Below are positions 15,915 through 24,623 of a stretch of 64,000 nt of DNA, one piece after another (the stretch's first letter is position 1; each line of letters starts with the position of its first letter). A program made the translations under genes and the position numbers. The stretch comes from Anaerolineales bacterium (GTDB lineage: Bacteria > Chloroflexota > Anaerolineae > Anaerolineales > Villigracilaceae): contig JACKAW010000008.1 of NCBI GenBank assembly GCA_020634885.1, positions 62,001 to 126,000 on the forward strand, in the 5' to 3' direction. The notes beneath the pieces are model-generated. The model saw nothing but the letters and a program-made list of their open reading frames with translations. It did not search any database and was not told the origin of the DNA.

Positions 15915-18512
15915 CTATCCGGTATTCAGCTTGTTTAGTTTTTCTCTCAACAGTTGAAGTTCGGTTTCCAGTTTTTTGTAGGCAGTGATGTCTGTAAAGG
16001 TGATCACAACACCGTCGATCATGTTTTCAAATGTCCGGTAGGGCATGATGCGGGCGGTGTACCAGTTGCCATTCGACAGGGGAATCTGTTTCTCGATCTT
16101 CATCAGGGATCGCAAGACTTCATGCGCATCCTCCGCCAATTCCGGGTAGATCAAGGTGGAGGCAATGTCTGTGATGGGGCGCCCAACATCGCCCGGGATC
16201 AATTTCGTGATCTTTCCAGTTTCGCTGGTGAAGCGCCTGACGCATAAATTGTCATCGAGGAACAAAGTCGCAATGTCTGTGCTATCCAACAGGTTCTTAA
16301 GATCGTTGTTCGTGTGAGAAAGCTCGTCCAGTCGGGCTTGCAGTTCATGGTTCACCGTGTGCAATTCCTCGTTCATGGATTGCAACTCTTCCTTCGAAGT
16401 GGTCAACTCTTCATTTGTCGATTGAAGCTCTTCGTTTGTCGATTGCAATTCCTCATTGGAAGATTTAAGCTCTTCCTGCGAGGTCTGCATCTCTTCGCGA
16501 ATGCTTTGGACTTCCTGATGGGCGCGGTCCAGTTCGCGCTCCAATTCCGACATCCGTTCCACATCTTTGCGGGGTTTGCTGGTTTTTGATGCCTGAGGCT
16601 TTACTGTGATATCGGTAAATACGATCATCACCATGCCGTTCAAATTCCCCGCGCCCTTAATGGGTTGGACCGTGATATTAAGATATTGTTTACCGGTAGC
16701 AGTTTCCAATTCGGTATTCTTAATTGTGACGATTTCTTTGGTTCGAACCGCTTTTTGAAAAGCGCTGGAGAGTCCGTACCGAATGCCTTCCCGCGCCATG
16801 ACGAAGATATTCCAGTTGGCTTTGCCCGCAGCGGGTTCAATATATTTTCCGGTGCGTCCACTGACGTAGAGAATATCGCCACTCTCATTGGTCATGATCG
16901 AAGCGGGGGCATATTTTTGCAGGATCAGTTCGTCTGCTAGTGACTGCAAGTTGCCGACAGATTTAATCGGTTTTATGGTTTCACCTGTTTGTGGGGTAGT
17001 AAAGGATGTGGGGAACTCAGGCAGCCCCAAATGACTGGGCGATTCTTTGCGCCTATATAGACGGTTTTTCCCTGGTAAGGGCGAGAACAAGTTGGTATGT
17101 GAGCCGATCGTTTCAGCGTTTCCTAAAAACAAAAACCTGTCTGGCTTGAGGCTGTAATGAAAGAGCGGCAATAGCTTTTTTTGCAATTCAGGCGTTAAAT
17201 AAATGAGCAGGTTTCTGCAGCTGATCAGATCGAGCTTGGTGAATGGCGGATCCATGATGATGTTTTGCTGTGCAAATATGACCATCTCACGAATGGATTT
17301 GGTGATTTCATACCCGCGATCTACTTTGAGAAAGTAACGGTCAAGCCGTTTTGCTGAAACATCGGCGGCGATATTGGCTGGGAAGATCCCCTCCCGCGCT
17401 TTTTCGATCGCATGTTGGTCCAGATCGGTGGCGAAGATCTGAAGAGAGATGTTTTTTGCGGGCTTGATCTGCTCTATGGCTTCCTTGAAAAGGATCGCCA
17501 AAGAATACGCTTCTTCACCTGTTGAACATGCCGGGATCCATGCCCGCAAGGTTTGGTTTGTGCCCGCTCCGGCGATCAGCATCGGAAGGATTTCGTTTCG
17601 CAATTGCTCCCAGGCATCGGGGTCGCGGAAAAAGTTCGTGACCCCGATCAATAATTCTTGAAACAGGGTTTTGGCTTCCTGCGGGTTCTCGCGCAAAAAA
17701 CGAACATAGGTTTCGATGCGTGTGATCTGGTGCAGCCCCATCCGCCTTTCGATGCGGCGAAGAATGGTTGTCTTTTTATATAATGAAAAATCATGCCCTG
17801 TTTGCGTCCGCAGCAGGATGACGATCTTCTCCAGAGAACTTTGGGTCTTGCTTTCCAGGGTTGCATCCGGTTTCTTTAGAAGCCTTGGATGATTTAGGTA
17901 GGCAATGATCTTGTTCGGAAGTTCTTCCACCGGGGCAACGATATCGGCAACCCCATGTTCAATGGCGCTATGTGGCATGCCTCCAAATTTTGCAGAGGTG
18001 AGATCTTGAACGAAAACAGCGCCAGACTTTTCCTTGATCGCGCGTGAACCAAGGGTGCCATCAGAGCCCATGCCGGAAAGCACTACCCCAATACTATGTT
18101 CCTGTTGGTCGTCTGCCAATGCACGGAAGAAAAAGTCGATCGGCAGGCGCAACCCGCGTGCAGCAATCGGCTCCAGTAGATGGAGCACACCATGTAGAAT
18201 GGACATGTCTTTGTCTGGTGGGATAACGTAAACACAATTCGCTTTCACACGCATCCGGTCTTTGGCTTGAAAGACCGGCATAGGGGTTCCACGCTGAAGC
18301 AGCTCTACCAAAACCCCTTTATGGGTAGGGTCCATATGTTGTATGATCACAAATGCCAGGTTGCTGTTTTTGGGAACATTGGACAGGAATGTTTCTAAAG
18401 CCTCCAAGCCGCCTGCTGAAGCACCAATTCCGATAATGGAGAGAACGGCACGCGTCTTAATGGTTTTGGTTGCTGTGGACTTGGGGGATTTTGCTTTGGA
18501 AGAGTTTGGCAT
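15915..18512 (-). CDS. CheB-CheR-PAS fusion protein
   Basis: 865-residue fusion of the two chemoreceptor-modifying enzymes. CheB methylesterase comes first (about residues 25-215), with the catalytic serine in GIGASAGGLEA, histidine in QHMDPTHKG and aspartate in GMGSDGTLG. It lacks the receiver domain that normally regulates CheB. CheR methyltransferase follows (about 230-490), with SAM-binding PACSTGEEAYSLA and TNFFRDPDAW. A short PAS-like region precedes a long coiled coil of heptads such as SSNEELQSTNEELQSTNEE (about 650-745), and a final PAS domain ends the protein. No receptor, CheA or CheW lies in the window, so this fusion more likely serves PAS sensing with the kinase next to it. Confidence 0.92.
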   Translation of the reverse strand: MPNSSKAKSPKSTATKTIKTRAVLSIIGIGASAGGLEALETFLSNVPKNSNLAFVIIQHMDPTHKGVLVELLQRGTPMPVFQAKDRMRVKANCVYVIPPDKDMSILHGVLHLLEPIAARGLRLPIDFFFRALADDQQEHSIGVVLSGMGSDGTLGSRAIKEKSGAVFVQDLTSAKFGGMPHSAIEHGVADIVAPVEELPNKIIAYLNHPRLLKKPDATLESKTQSSLEKIVILLRTQTGHDFSLYKKTTILRRIERRMGLHQITRIETYVRFLRENPQEAKTLFQELLIGVTNFFRDPDAWEQLRNEILPMLIAGAGTNQTLRAWIPACSTGEEAYSLAILFKEAIEQIKPAKNISLQIFATDLDQHAIEKAREGIFPANIAADVSAKRLDRYFLKVDRGYEITKSIREMVIFAQQNIIMDPPFTKLDLISCRNLLIYLTPELQKKLLPLFHYSLKPDRFLFLGNAETIGSHTNLFSPLPGKNRLYRRKESPSHLGLPEFPTSFTTPQTGETIKPIKSVGNLQSLADELILQKYAPASIMTNESGDILYVSGRTGKYIEPAAGKANWNIFVMAREGIRYGLSSAFQKAVRTKEIVTIKNTELETATGKQYLNITVQPIKGAGNLNGMVMIVFTDITVKPQASKTSKPRKDVERMSELERELDRAHQEVQSIREEMQTSQEELKSSNEELQSTNEELQSTNEELTTSKEELQSMNEELHTVNHELQARLDELSHTNNDLKNLLDSTDIATLFLDDNLCVRRFTSETGKITKLIPGDVGRPITDIASTLIYPELAEDAHEVLRSLMKIEKQIPLSNGNWYTARIMPYRTFENMIDGVVITFTDITAYKKLETELQLLREKLNKLNTG

Positions 18513-18533
18513 TCGACATACGTTTCTTTTTAC

Positions 18534-18561
18534 ATTATATCTCTTTCGAAGGTAAATACAA
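18534..18561 (-). promoter_or_regulatory. Promoter of the CheB-CheR/kinase operon
   Basis: On the minus strand TTGTAT (18561-18556) is followed after 16 bp by TATAAT (18539-18534). The CheB-CheR ATG is at 18512, giving a leader of about 15 nt. Confidence 0.6.
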
Positions 18562-18930
18562 TGAAATGAAAATATTTCACCTCCCTGGTTGAAGAATAGA
18601 CTTTGTCTGAAATAACCTCTTACGTTGTCATTCTAAGTGCAGCGGGAAATCTGTTATCCCTGTTTGATAAATGACTTCCAGGCATGTCTTTATCGTAGAT
18701 GACTTCAAGTTTCCGTTTGTGAATAAATCTGTACTGGAAGGATGGGAATAGTCAAGTTGATTTGACTTGCTGCCTCCATCTATGATATGCATAGTCTCCG
18801 ATGAAGATCTTTTGATAGCAGTTTCGTAAGATCGCAGTGAATGGATGCTTTTTTGTACCCCACTCTCATTTCGCAGGTCAATGGGTATGGGTCATTGAGA
18901 AAAAATACGCTTTATCGCAGGGATGGGGGG
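18562..18930. other. Divergent intergenic region, otherwise empty
   Basis: About 370 bases between the CheB-CheR gene and the GGDEF gene without a credible reading frame. TTGATT (18757-18762) with TATGAT (18781-18786) at 18 bp spacing could be a plus-strand promoter; the first hexamer is part of the short inverted repeat AGTCAA...TTGACT. Confidence 0.45.
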
Positions 18931-18936
18931 TAAAAT
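18931..18936 (+). promoter_or_regulatory. -10 box at the GGDEF gene
   Basis: TAAAAT ends ten bases before the ATG at 18947. No Shine-Dalgarno sequence is correctly placed for that ATG. Confidence 0.4.
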
Positions 18937-18946
18937 AAATATCAGT

Positions 18947-20929
18947 ATGAAATCTTCAGCGGCAAAAAGGTTTGTTTTATTCGAGCGGTTCAAACGTTGG
19001 TTGGAACCGCCCGCCTTTCCCAATGATGAGGATAAGACCCTTAAGGCATGGGTTCTCTCTGTCCTTTTGACTTCCATTTTAAAAATTGCCATTCCTGTAA
19101 CGCTTGCCATTATTTTTGTTTTGGTCCAAAAAATAGGGGTGAGCATTTTTTTATTTTTACTGCTCTCTTTAGTTACGAGGTCATACAGTTTGCTTCACAA
19201 AGGTCAGGTTGATGCCGCCAGCCGAACCTATGTGATCGGCATATGGGTCTTATTCACCCTCTTATACATCCTCGGTGGACGAACTACATCCACTGCTTCA
19301 AGCCTGTTAATCGCAGTGGTCGTCACCGCAGGCATTTTACTTGGTGGGGATGGCGCACTGACCTTTGCCGTCTTAAGTAGTTTGGTCATCTTAGCTATTG
19401 CCATCCTCGAAACGATAGGCTACCCGCTCCTCATCCTTTTTCCGGGACCTCCGCTTCCCAGTTGGGTCGCGTGGACCATCTCAGTCTTCCTCACCTTGCA
19501 GCCCTTAAAACTGACTATTCAAAGCATCACCCGCTCTTCCGAAACCTTGCGAGAATCAGAAGAACGTCTCAAGTTCGTGCTGGAAGGCGGTCAATTAGGG
19601 TATTGGGATTGGAACATCAAAACCGGTAAAGTACAGCGTAACGAATACTGGGCAGCCATGCTTGGCTATACCCTGCAAGAGATCGAATTTTCAGTAAAAC
19701 AATGGACAGATCTACATCACCCCGATGACCGTGAAAAAGCCTGGAAGTCCATTCAAGATCACCTCGAAGGGCGCACCTCCGAACACAAAGTGGAATATCG
19801 AATGCGTACCAAAGACGGGGGCTACAAATGGATTTTGGATCAAGCCAGAATTGTGGAACGTGATACGGATGGAAGTCCGCTGCGCATGAGCGGTACCCAC
19901 ACTGATATTACCGAAAGAAAGCAAATGGAGGAATCTGAAAGCAAGCAACGCGCCCTGGCAGAAGCCCTCATCGATAGTGCCTCTGTTCTAAATAGCACAC
20001 TTCAAACCGATAGCGTGCTGGACCGCATTATGGAAAATGTAGGGCGCGTTGTAAAACATGACTCAGTCGGCATCATCTTACTGGATGAAGAACGAAAAAC
20101 CGCCTACCTGAGCCGTTATCACAACAATCACAACATTCAAGCCGTGCGCGACGACCTGCATTTCTCCATCTTGCAAGCGCGTAATTTGCGCGAAATGCAA
20201 CATAGCGGAAGACCGGTAATCATAGCTGACACACTGGAATATGAAGGCTGGGTAGATACACCGTCAGGTGCCTGGATTCGTTCTGCATTAGGGGCTCCAA
20301 TCAAGATAAAAGAAGAGATCATTGGCTTTTTATCACTTTCGCGGGCAGAACCCAATGCCTTTACCCAAAACGATGCCGAACGCCTGCAAGCCTTTGTCAA
20401 CTACGCAGGTGTTGCCATTGAAAACGCGCGCCTTTATGAAGAAGTCCAACGTCTCGCACTGACAGACTCTCTTACAGGTATTTTCAATCGCACCTTTTTT
20501 GAAGCAGAACTCTTACGCCTTGAAAAAGGCAGGGATTTTCCGGTCAGTATCATCGTAGCCGATTTGGACAACCTGAAAGACATCAACGATAAATATGGTC
20601 ATACATCAGGAGATGCCCTTCTCAAAACAACCGTTCATGTATTGAGAGATGTGTTCCGGGCAGATGAGATCATTGCCCGTATTGGCGGAGATGAGTTTGC
20701 TGTTCTATTGCCGGGGATTGATGAAGCAAAAGTAAGCCAGATCATTATGCGTATTGATGAAAAAATAAAATCGCACAATGAGAATTATTCCGGACTGCCT
20801 CTTCAATTATCTGTAGGAGCGGCAACCTCTACAAATAACAACAGATTGACAGCCACATTTTCCATTGCAGATCAGAGAATGTATGCCAAGAAATCCTGGC
20901 GTAAAAGCATTCGAACCAAATCAGAATGA
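18947..20929 (+). CDS. Membrane PAS-GAF-GGDEF diguanylate cyclase
   Basis: 660-residue enzyme predicted to make cyclic di-GMP. The N-terminal third (about residues 30-195) has five or six hydrophobic spans of MASE-like type. A PAS domain follows (LKFVLEGGQLGYWDWNIKTG) with its PAC motif (MSGTHTDITERKQ), then a GAF domain (about 330-485). The C-terminal catalytic domain has an intact active site, ARIGGDEFAVLLPG. The inhibitory I-site position reads RADE rather than RxxD, so product inhibition may be weakened. An ATG at 18923 could add eight residues. There is no EAL domain. Confidence 0.9.
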   Translation: MKSSAAKRFVLFERFKRWLEPPAFPNDEDKTLKAWVLSVLLTSILKIAIPVTLAIIFVLVQKIGVSIFLFLLLSLVTRSYSLLHKGQVDAASRTYVIGIWVLFTLLYILGGRTTSTASSLLIAVVVTAGILLGGDGALTFAVLSSLVILAIAILETIGYPLLILFPGPPLPSWVAWTISVFLTLQPLKLTIQSITRSSETLRESEERLKFVLEGGQLGYWDWNIKTGKVQRNEYWAAMLGYTLQEIEFSVKQWTDLHHPDDREKAWKSIQDHLEGRTSEHKVEYRMRTKDGGYKWILDQARIVERDTDGSPLRMSGTHTDITERKQMEESESKQRALAEALIDSASVLNSTLQTDSVLDRIMENVGRVVKHDSVGIILLDEERKTAYLSRYHNNHNIQAVRDDLHFSILQARNLREMQHSGRPVIIADTLEYEGWVDTPSGAWIRSALGAPIKIKEEIIGFLSLSRAEPNAFTQNDAERLQAFVNYAGVAIENARLYEEVQRLALTDSLTGIFNRTFFEAELLRLEKGRDFPVSIIVADLDNLKDINDKYGHTSGDALLKTTVHVLRDVFRADEIIARIGGDEFAVLLPGIDEAKVSQIIMRIDEKIKSHNENYSGLPLQLSVGAATSTNNNRLTATFSIADQRMYAKKSWRKSIRTKSE

Positions 20930-21044
20930 ACCCAAGGGCTTGAGCCCCTTTGCCGATGGGGACTATGTTGTCACTTCTTTGACTTGTTAAGTCTTTGTTG
21001 TAGATCCCTTGATTTGAGATCACAGGAAACTCGAAACTCAAAAC

Positions 21045-21722
21045 TCAAAACCCGCGCTTCTGACTTGTCCACGGCGGGGCTTTGCCTGCTTTGAACTCAT
21101 CTACACTGGGACCTTGTAATTTGGCGAGCCGCCATAGCCCATAGATATAACTCACGATCAACAGCACAATGATGAACGGCCAGCCCAAAAAGATTCGCAC
21201 CGTACCAAGTGCGCCGAGCGCGTCTTGCTGATAGAGCCAGAATTCAACGGTCAGGCGCGCGGCGAATGCCACCGCCCAGAGAATGGTCACTTCATTGTAG
21301 GCGGGCAACACTTGCGGATGCCAGTACCAGTCCAATGCCCAACGTCTCGTAATAAAGCTAGACCACGCCACCAGCGGACGGTTGAATGCCACGCTCACCA
21401 CGCACAGGATCACCGTCGCCGCGCCGGAGAAAAAGCCGGGCAAAAAGAAACCAGAACCAGATCCGCTCAACTTGACGAAGAGAGCCGCTAACAGCGTTCC
21501 ACCCAAACCCCCGAGGGCATAGGTCAAGTTCTCGCGGCGAAAGAGGCGGTAGGCGGCGAATCCGCCTGAGAGGGTGAGCGCGCCCCAAAGCGCCGCATCC
21601 ACATTTGAAATTGAATTGATCAACAGGAACGCGAGGGGAGGAAAAAATGAATCAAGCAGCCTTGATCCCTGACCCGAGAGAACGCCTCTTAATTCCTCCC
21701 CGAGTTCCTGTAGTTTACCCAT
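21045..21722 (-). CDS. DUF3159-like membrane protein
   Basis: 225-residue integral membrane protein with about six hydrophobic segments. The spacing of spans and the later WHPQVLPAYNEVTILWAVAFAA region are like DUF3159 proteins, which are common in actinobacteria and of unknown function. A longer frame from 21812 adds 30 residues that are simply the upstream gene read in another frame. The ATG at 21722 overlaps the 3' end of the upstream gene by eight bases and is the better start. It is the last gene of a run of small membrane-protein genes. Confidence 0.65.
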   Translation of the reverse strand: MGKLQELGEELRGVLSGQGSRLLDSFFPPLAFLLINSISNVDAALWGALTLSGGFAAYRLFRRENLTYALGGLGGTLLAALFVKLSGSGSGFFLPGFFSGAATVILCVVSVAFNRPLVAWSSFITRRWALDWYWHPQVLPAYNEVTILWAVAFAARLTVEFWLYQQDALGALGTVRIFLGWPFIIVLLIVSYIYGLWRLAKLQGPSVDEFKAGKAPPWTSQKRGF

Positions 21723-22053
21723 CGGCGTGCTGCCCCATCCAGAACTTTTTCCAATCGCCCTTGCTGGCGTTGAGCGCGAGGAAGGCGTAAAGACTGCCTG
21801 CAAAGAACCCAAGCACCATCATCAAGACCACCCAAACAACCGAGCGGACAATGGACTTTTCGCGATACACGATCCACATTGAAAAGAGGGTGAAGCCGGT
21901 GTACAAGTCCACCATTGAGACGATGCCCCACGGGTTTTGCATTAATACTGCGCCGTCTTGTCCGAAATTTCCAACGGTGAAGCCGTATAACAAGACGGCG
22001 GTCATGGCAAGTATGCCTAGAATGGATATGCCCTTGGCAATATTCATGTTCAT
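21715..22053 (-). CDS. DUF1475/DUF2834-like small membrane protein
   Basis: 112 residues with three or four membrane spans. The recognisable block is NPWGIVSMVDLYTGFTLF followed by a charged turn (VYREKS) and another hydrophobic pair, the pattern of DUF1475 and DUF2834 proteins of unknown function. It overlaps the DUF3159-like gene by eight bases and lies downstream of the DUF1295 gene, so the three may form one operon interrupted by the hairpin at 22073-22103. Confidence 0.65.
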   Translation of the reverse strand: MNMNIAKGISILGILAMTAVLLYGFTVGNFGQDGAVLMQNPWGIVSMVDLYTGFTLFSMWIVYREKSIVRSVVWVVLMMVLGFFAGSLYAFLALNASKGDWKKFWMGQHADG

Positions 22054-22072
22054 TTTGTTTTCCTTATCGGGT

Positions 22073-22103
22073 TTGTAGGTCAGGCTAAAAGCCTGACCTA
22101 CAA
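22073..22103. repeat. 13-bp perfect palindrome between operon genes
   Basis: TTGTAGGTCAGGC pairs with GCCTGACCTACAA around a TAAAA loop. It has no T tract on the minus strand. The GTAGGTCA/TGACCTAC ends also bound the element at 39591-39654, so this may be one member of a dispersed family. Confidence 0.75.
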
Positions 22104-22130
22104 TTAATTTTGTGTAGAAGAGAATAGGCT

Positions 22131-23006
22131 TTATTTCTTCGGCGGCATGGGCACGAGCACCGATGTCCCTGCTTTGTAGGCTTCGTACTCAGGCTGACCG
22201 CCCCATTTTTCATCGGCGCGTTTTTCCAAAAGCGGTACACCGCTGATGCGGGTGAGCAACAGGGTGATGAAGATGGGGGAGATGAGGGTTGCCCATTGCC
22301 AGCCTTGCAGAATGGGCAGGGCAATGATCGTCACACCGACCCACAGCACGATCTCACCGAAATAATTTGGGTGACGCGACCACGACCATAAACCTGTGTT
22401 GATAAACTTACCCTTGTTTGCTGGGTTGGCGTTGAAAGCGCTCTTCTGTGAGTCCGCGACCACTTCAAATGCAAAGCCAAAGAGCCAGACCAGGAAACCG
22501 ACCAAGGCGAAAATATCCAACTCTTTGCGCACGGTGGAGGTAATAGCAGCCAATGCCGCAGCGAGGGAAAATGCCACCCAAAGCCCTTGCAGGGTCCAGG
22601 TCAGCAGGAAGCGGGCGAAGGATTGCTTAATCTCACGGAAGCGGCGGTCTTCTCCGGCGGCGTGGATTCGCATAAAGAGGAAGGACGCCAGCCGGATCGC
22701 CCAAATGGCAACAATGCCCGTGAGCAATAGAGAGCGGGTGTCCACGTTGGCGCTAAGGAGCAGCGCCACGGTAATGACTGTGAGGTAGGTGATGCCGCCA
22801 GTGAGATCGTAGAATTTTTCGGTGCGAAGCAGGTAGGCGGGGATGAAGGCAAGCCACTGAATGCCAAATGCAAGCGCGACAGACAGCGCAAATAAGGGGA
22901 AGCCCCCAACGCGGACCCCTCCCTGAGCTCCGGCAAAGGCAAGACCGGTTGCGATCAATATCACGATGACAATGGCAATCACTGAACGTTTGGTTTCTGA
23001 ATTCAT
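22131..23006 (-). CDS. DUF1295 / steroid 5-alpha-reductase-like membrane protein
   Basis: 291-residue integral membrane protein with about seven spans. The C-terminal half carries the family block FINTGLWSWSRHPNYFGEIVLWVG, with RHPNYFGE the signature of DUF1295 and the related isoprenylcysteine carboxyl methyltransferase and steroid reductase families. It ends SGVPLLEKRADEKWGG and a short basic tail. The substrate is unknown; fatty or isoprenoid molecules are the usual suggestion. A decayed copy of its last 52 codons lies at 14370-14530. AAAGGAA precedes the ATG at a workable distance. Confidence 0.85.
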   Translation of the reverse strand: MNSETKRSVIAIVIVILIATGLAFAGAQGGVRVGGFPLFALSVALAFGIQWLAFIPAYLLRTEKFYDLTGGITYLTVITVALLLSANVDTRSLLLTGIVAIWAIRLASFLFMRIHAAGEDRRFREIKQSFARFLLTWTLQGLWVAFSLAAALAAITSTVRKELDIFALVGFLVWLFGFAFEVVADSQKSAFNANPANKGKFINTGLWSWSRHPNYFGEIVLWVGVTIIALPILQGWQWATLISPIFITLLLTRISGVPLLEKRADEKWGGQPEYEAYKAGTSVLVPMPPKK

Positions 23007-23029
23007 ATATTTTTTTCCTTTCGTTTGAT

Positions 23030-23878
23030 TTATTTTTTGATAGGGTTCTTTGAAATGACCGCATACCCAACCGCCCCCGGACCGAGATGCGCTCCGATGA
23101 CGGGGGTAATATCCATGGAATACGCCGTTTGTTCAGGGAGTAAATGGGCAGCCTGTTGGCGAAATGCCAGTGCTTGCTCGGCGGCGTTGGTATGCACCAG
23201 GGCGAACTGTTCAATGGGTTGAAGTTCTGTCAGCATTTTGAGGAGGCGGGCTTCGGCTTTTTGGGTGGTGCGCACACGCTCAGAACCGGGCTGTCCGTTT
23301 TGCATGGTGAGGATCGGTTTGAGTTGTAACACACTTCCGATGCCTGCAAGAAAATTATTCATGCGTCCGCTGCGCCGCAGGAATTCAAGCGTATCCAACC
23401 GTGCCGCCACAAACGTCCGCGCCTTGAGGTCGTCCAACGCGAATTCGATCTCTTGCATCGATTTGCCGTCTGCTGCCATACGAGCGGCGCGTTCCACTTG
23501 AAAGCCCGTCCCCAAACTAAGCTGACCCGCATCACGCACGGTGACGGGGATTTGTTTGAATTCCTGCGCGGCATTTCTCGCTATGTTGACGGTGGCGCTT
23601 AGTTGTTCTGAAATGTGGATGGAGAGGATTTCGGTGCAACCCTTCTCTGCCAGGGTTTGGTAGGCGTTTTTGAAGGCATCCACACCGGGGGTGCCGGTTG
23701 TGGGGTGGACGGGGTAGCCTGCAAGATTTGTGTAAAAATCCTTGCGGGTGATATCCACACCGTCCAAATAGCCTTTGTCGCCAATGTTGATGTAAAGCGG
23801 CACGACTGTGATACTTAATTCTTGAATCACATGCGGGGGCAGGTCACAGGTTGAGTCAGTTACGATTGCAATGGACAT
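23030..23878 (-). CDS. DegV-family fatty-acid-binding protein
   Basis: 282 residues. The N-terminal signature AIVTDSTCDLPPHVIQELSI is that of DegV/FakB proteins, which bind a single fatty acid in a deep cleft; in Firmicutes they present it to the kinase FakA. Further family segments are TGTPGVDAFKNAYQ, the SEQLSATVNIARNAA stretch, and the C-terminal HLGPGAVGYAVI. No FakA-type kinase gene lies nearby, so whether it works in fatty-acid phosphorylation here is unknown. It starts upstream of the DUF1295 gene and is probably co-transcribed with it. Confidence 0.9.
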   Translation of the reverse strand: MSIAIVTDSTCDLPPHVIQELSITVVPLYINIGDKGYLDGVDITRKDFYTNLAGYPVHPTTGTPGVDAFKNAYQTLAEKGCTEILSIHISEQLSATVNIARNAAQEFKQIPVTVRDAGQLSLGTGFQVERAARMAADGKSMQEIEFALDDLKARTFVAARLDTLEFLRRSGRMNNFLAGIGSVLQLKPILTMQNGQPGSERVRTTQKAEARLLKMLTELQPIEQFALVHTNAAEQALAFRQQAAHLLPEQTAYSMDITPVIGAHLGPGAVGYAVISKNPIKK

Positions 23879-24045
23879 GGTTTATAGCTCCGTTCAGGGT
23901 TTACTGGTAAATGTTTCATCATGCTGTTCTGATTTTGAATTTACAACCATAATTTTACCCAGTCATTTAACGGCGAGACATGGGTGAATGCAGACTAGAG
24001 AGTTTTTGATAGCGGCTTTGCAGGAAATTTTCCGGTGGCAAGTTT

Positions 24046-24073
24046 AAAAAAAACTGCGCCATTTACGGCGCAG
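24046..24073 (-). terminator. Terminator after the unknown gene at 24107
   Basis: Read on the minus strand, CTGCGCC (24073-24067) and GGCGCAG (24060-24054) form a stem, followed by eight T (24053-24046). Confidence 0.88.
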
Positions 24074-24106
24074 GGTCTTGTTTTTGAGATGATGACTTGT
24101 AGAAAA

Positions 24107-24592
24107 CTATCGCTGCTGTAGCGCTGCGCTGCGATAACTTCCGAGGTCGTCTTTGAGGATGGTGGAAAGACCGGCTCTGCCCTCACTGCCATACACCGCA
24201 TCGCGGATTTTTTGGGCTAGCGCCGTTTCGACCAATTTACCCTTTGGGGTTTGTGCTTTTGCGGTCAGCAAGTATTGGCGCAGTTCGAAGAATTTTCCGT
24301 ACAATTCCTGCGAAAAGAACAAGCCATTTTCCACGTTGAAATCATTTAATTCCAAAAGATAGTTTTCAACCCATTTCAGGTCTTTGGGTTTATTTTCCAT
24401 CGTCCAATTCGTTTCATAGCGAATGTGGATCGCCCATAGTTTTGGATAAGCTTCGATCCGTTTCTCAAGGATCTTGCCCAATTGTGCCTGCTGCAATTGT
24501 TTTTCCGTCTGCCATTTTGAAGCAAGGAACGATAATGCCCCAATGACCAATGAGACAATTGCAGAAATAAGAACGGTTAGCAGGTCGCTCAT
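24107..24592 (-). CDS. Membrane-anchored helical protein of unknown function
   Basis: 161 residues. One N-terminal membrane span (about residues 5-25, LLTVLISAIVSLVIGALSFLA) leads into a charged, probably coiled-coil cytoplasmic part beginning KWQTEKQLQQAQLGKILEKR. No enzyme motif is seen. GGAGGT lies five bases before the ATG at 24592, which makes this the start and excludes the 22 extra residues of the longer frame. It begins 32 bp after the EamA gene and shares its terminator, so the two are probably co-transcribed. Confidence 0.7.
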   Translation of the reverse strand: MSDLLTVLISAIVSLVIGALSFLASKWQTEKQLQQAQLGKILEKRIEAYPKLWAIHIRYETNWTMENKPKDLKWVENYLLELNDFNVENGLFFSQELYGKFFELRQYLLTAKAQTPKGKLVETALAQKIRDAVYGSEGRAGLSTILKDDLGSYRSAALQQR

Positions 24593-24623
24593 GATTACCT
24601 CCAAATTGTGATGTGTGTAAATT

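Noticed and set aside
21723..21812. 30-residue extension of the DUF3159-like protein
   Set aside because: It is the upstream gene read in another frame; the ATG at 21722 gives a normal short overlap.
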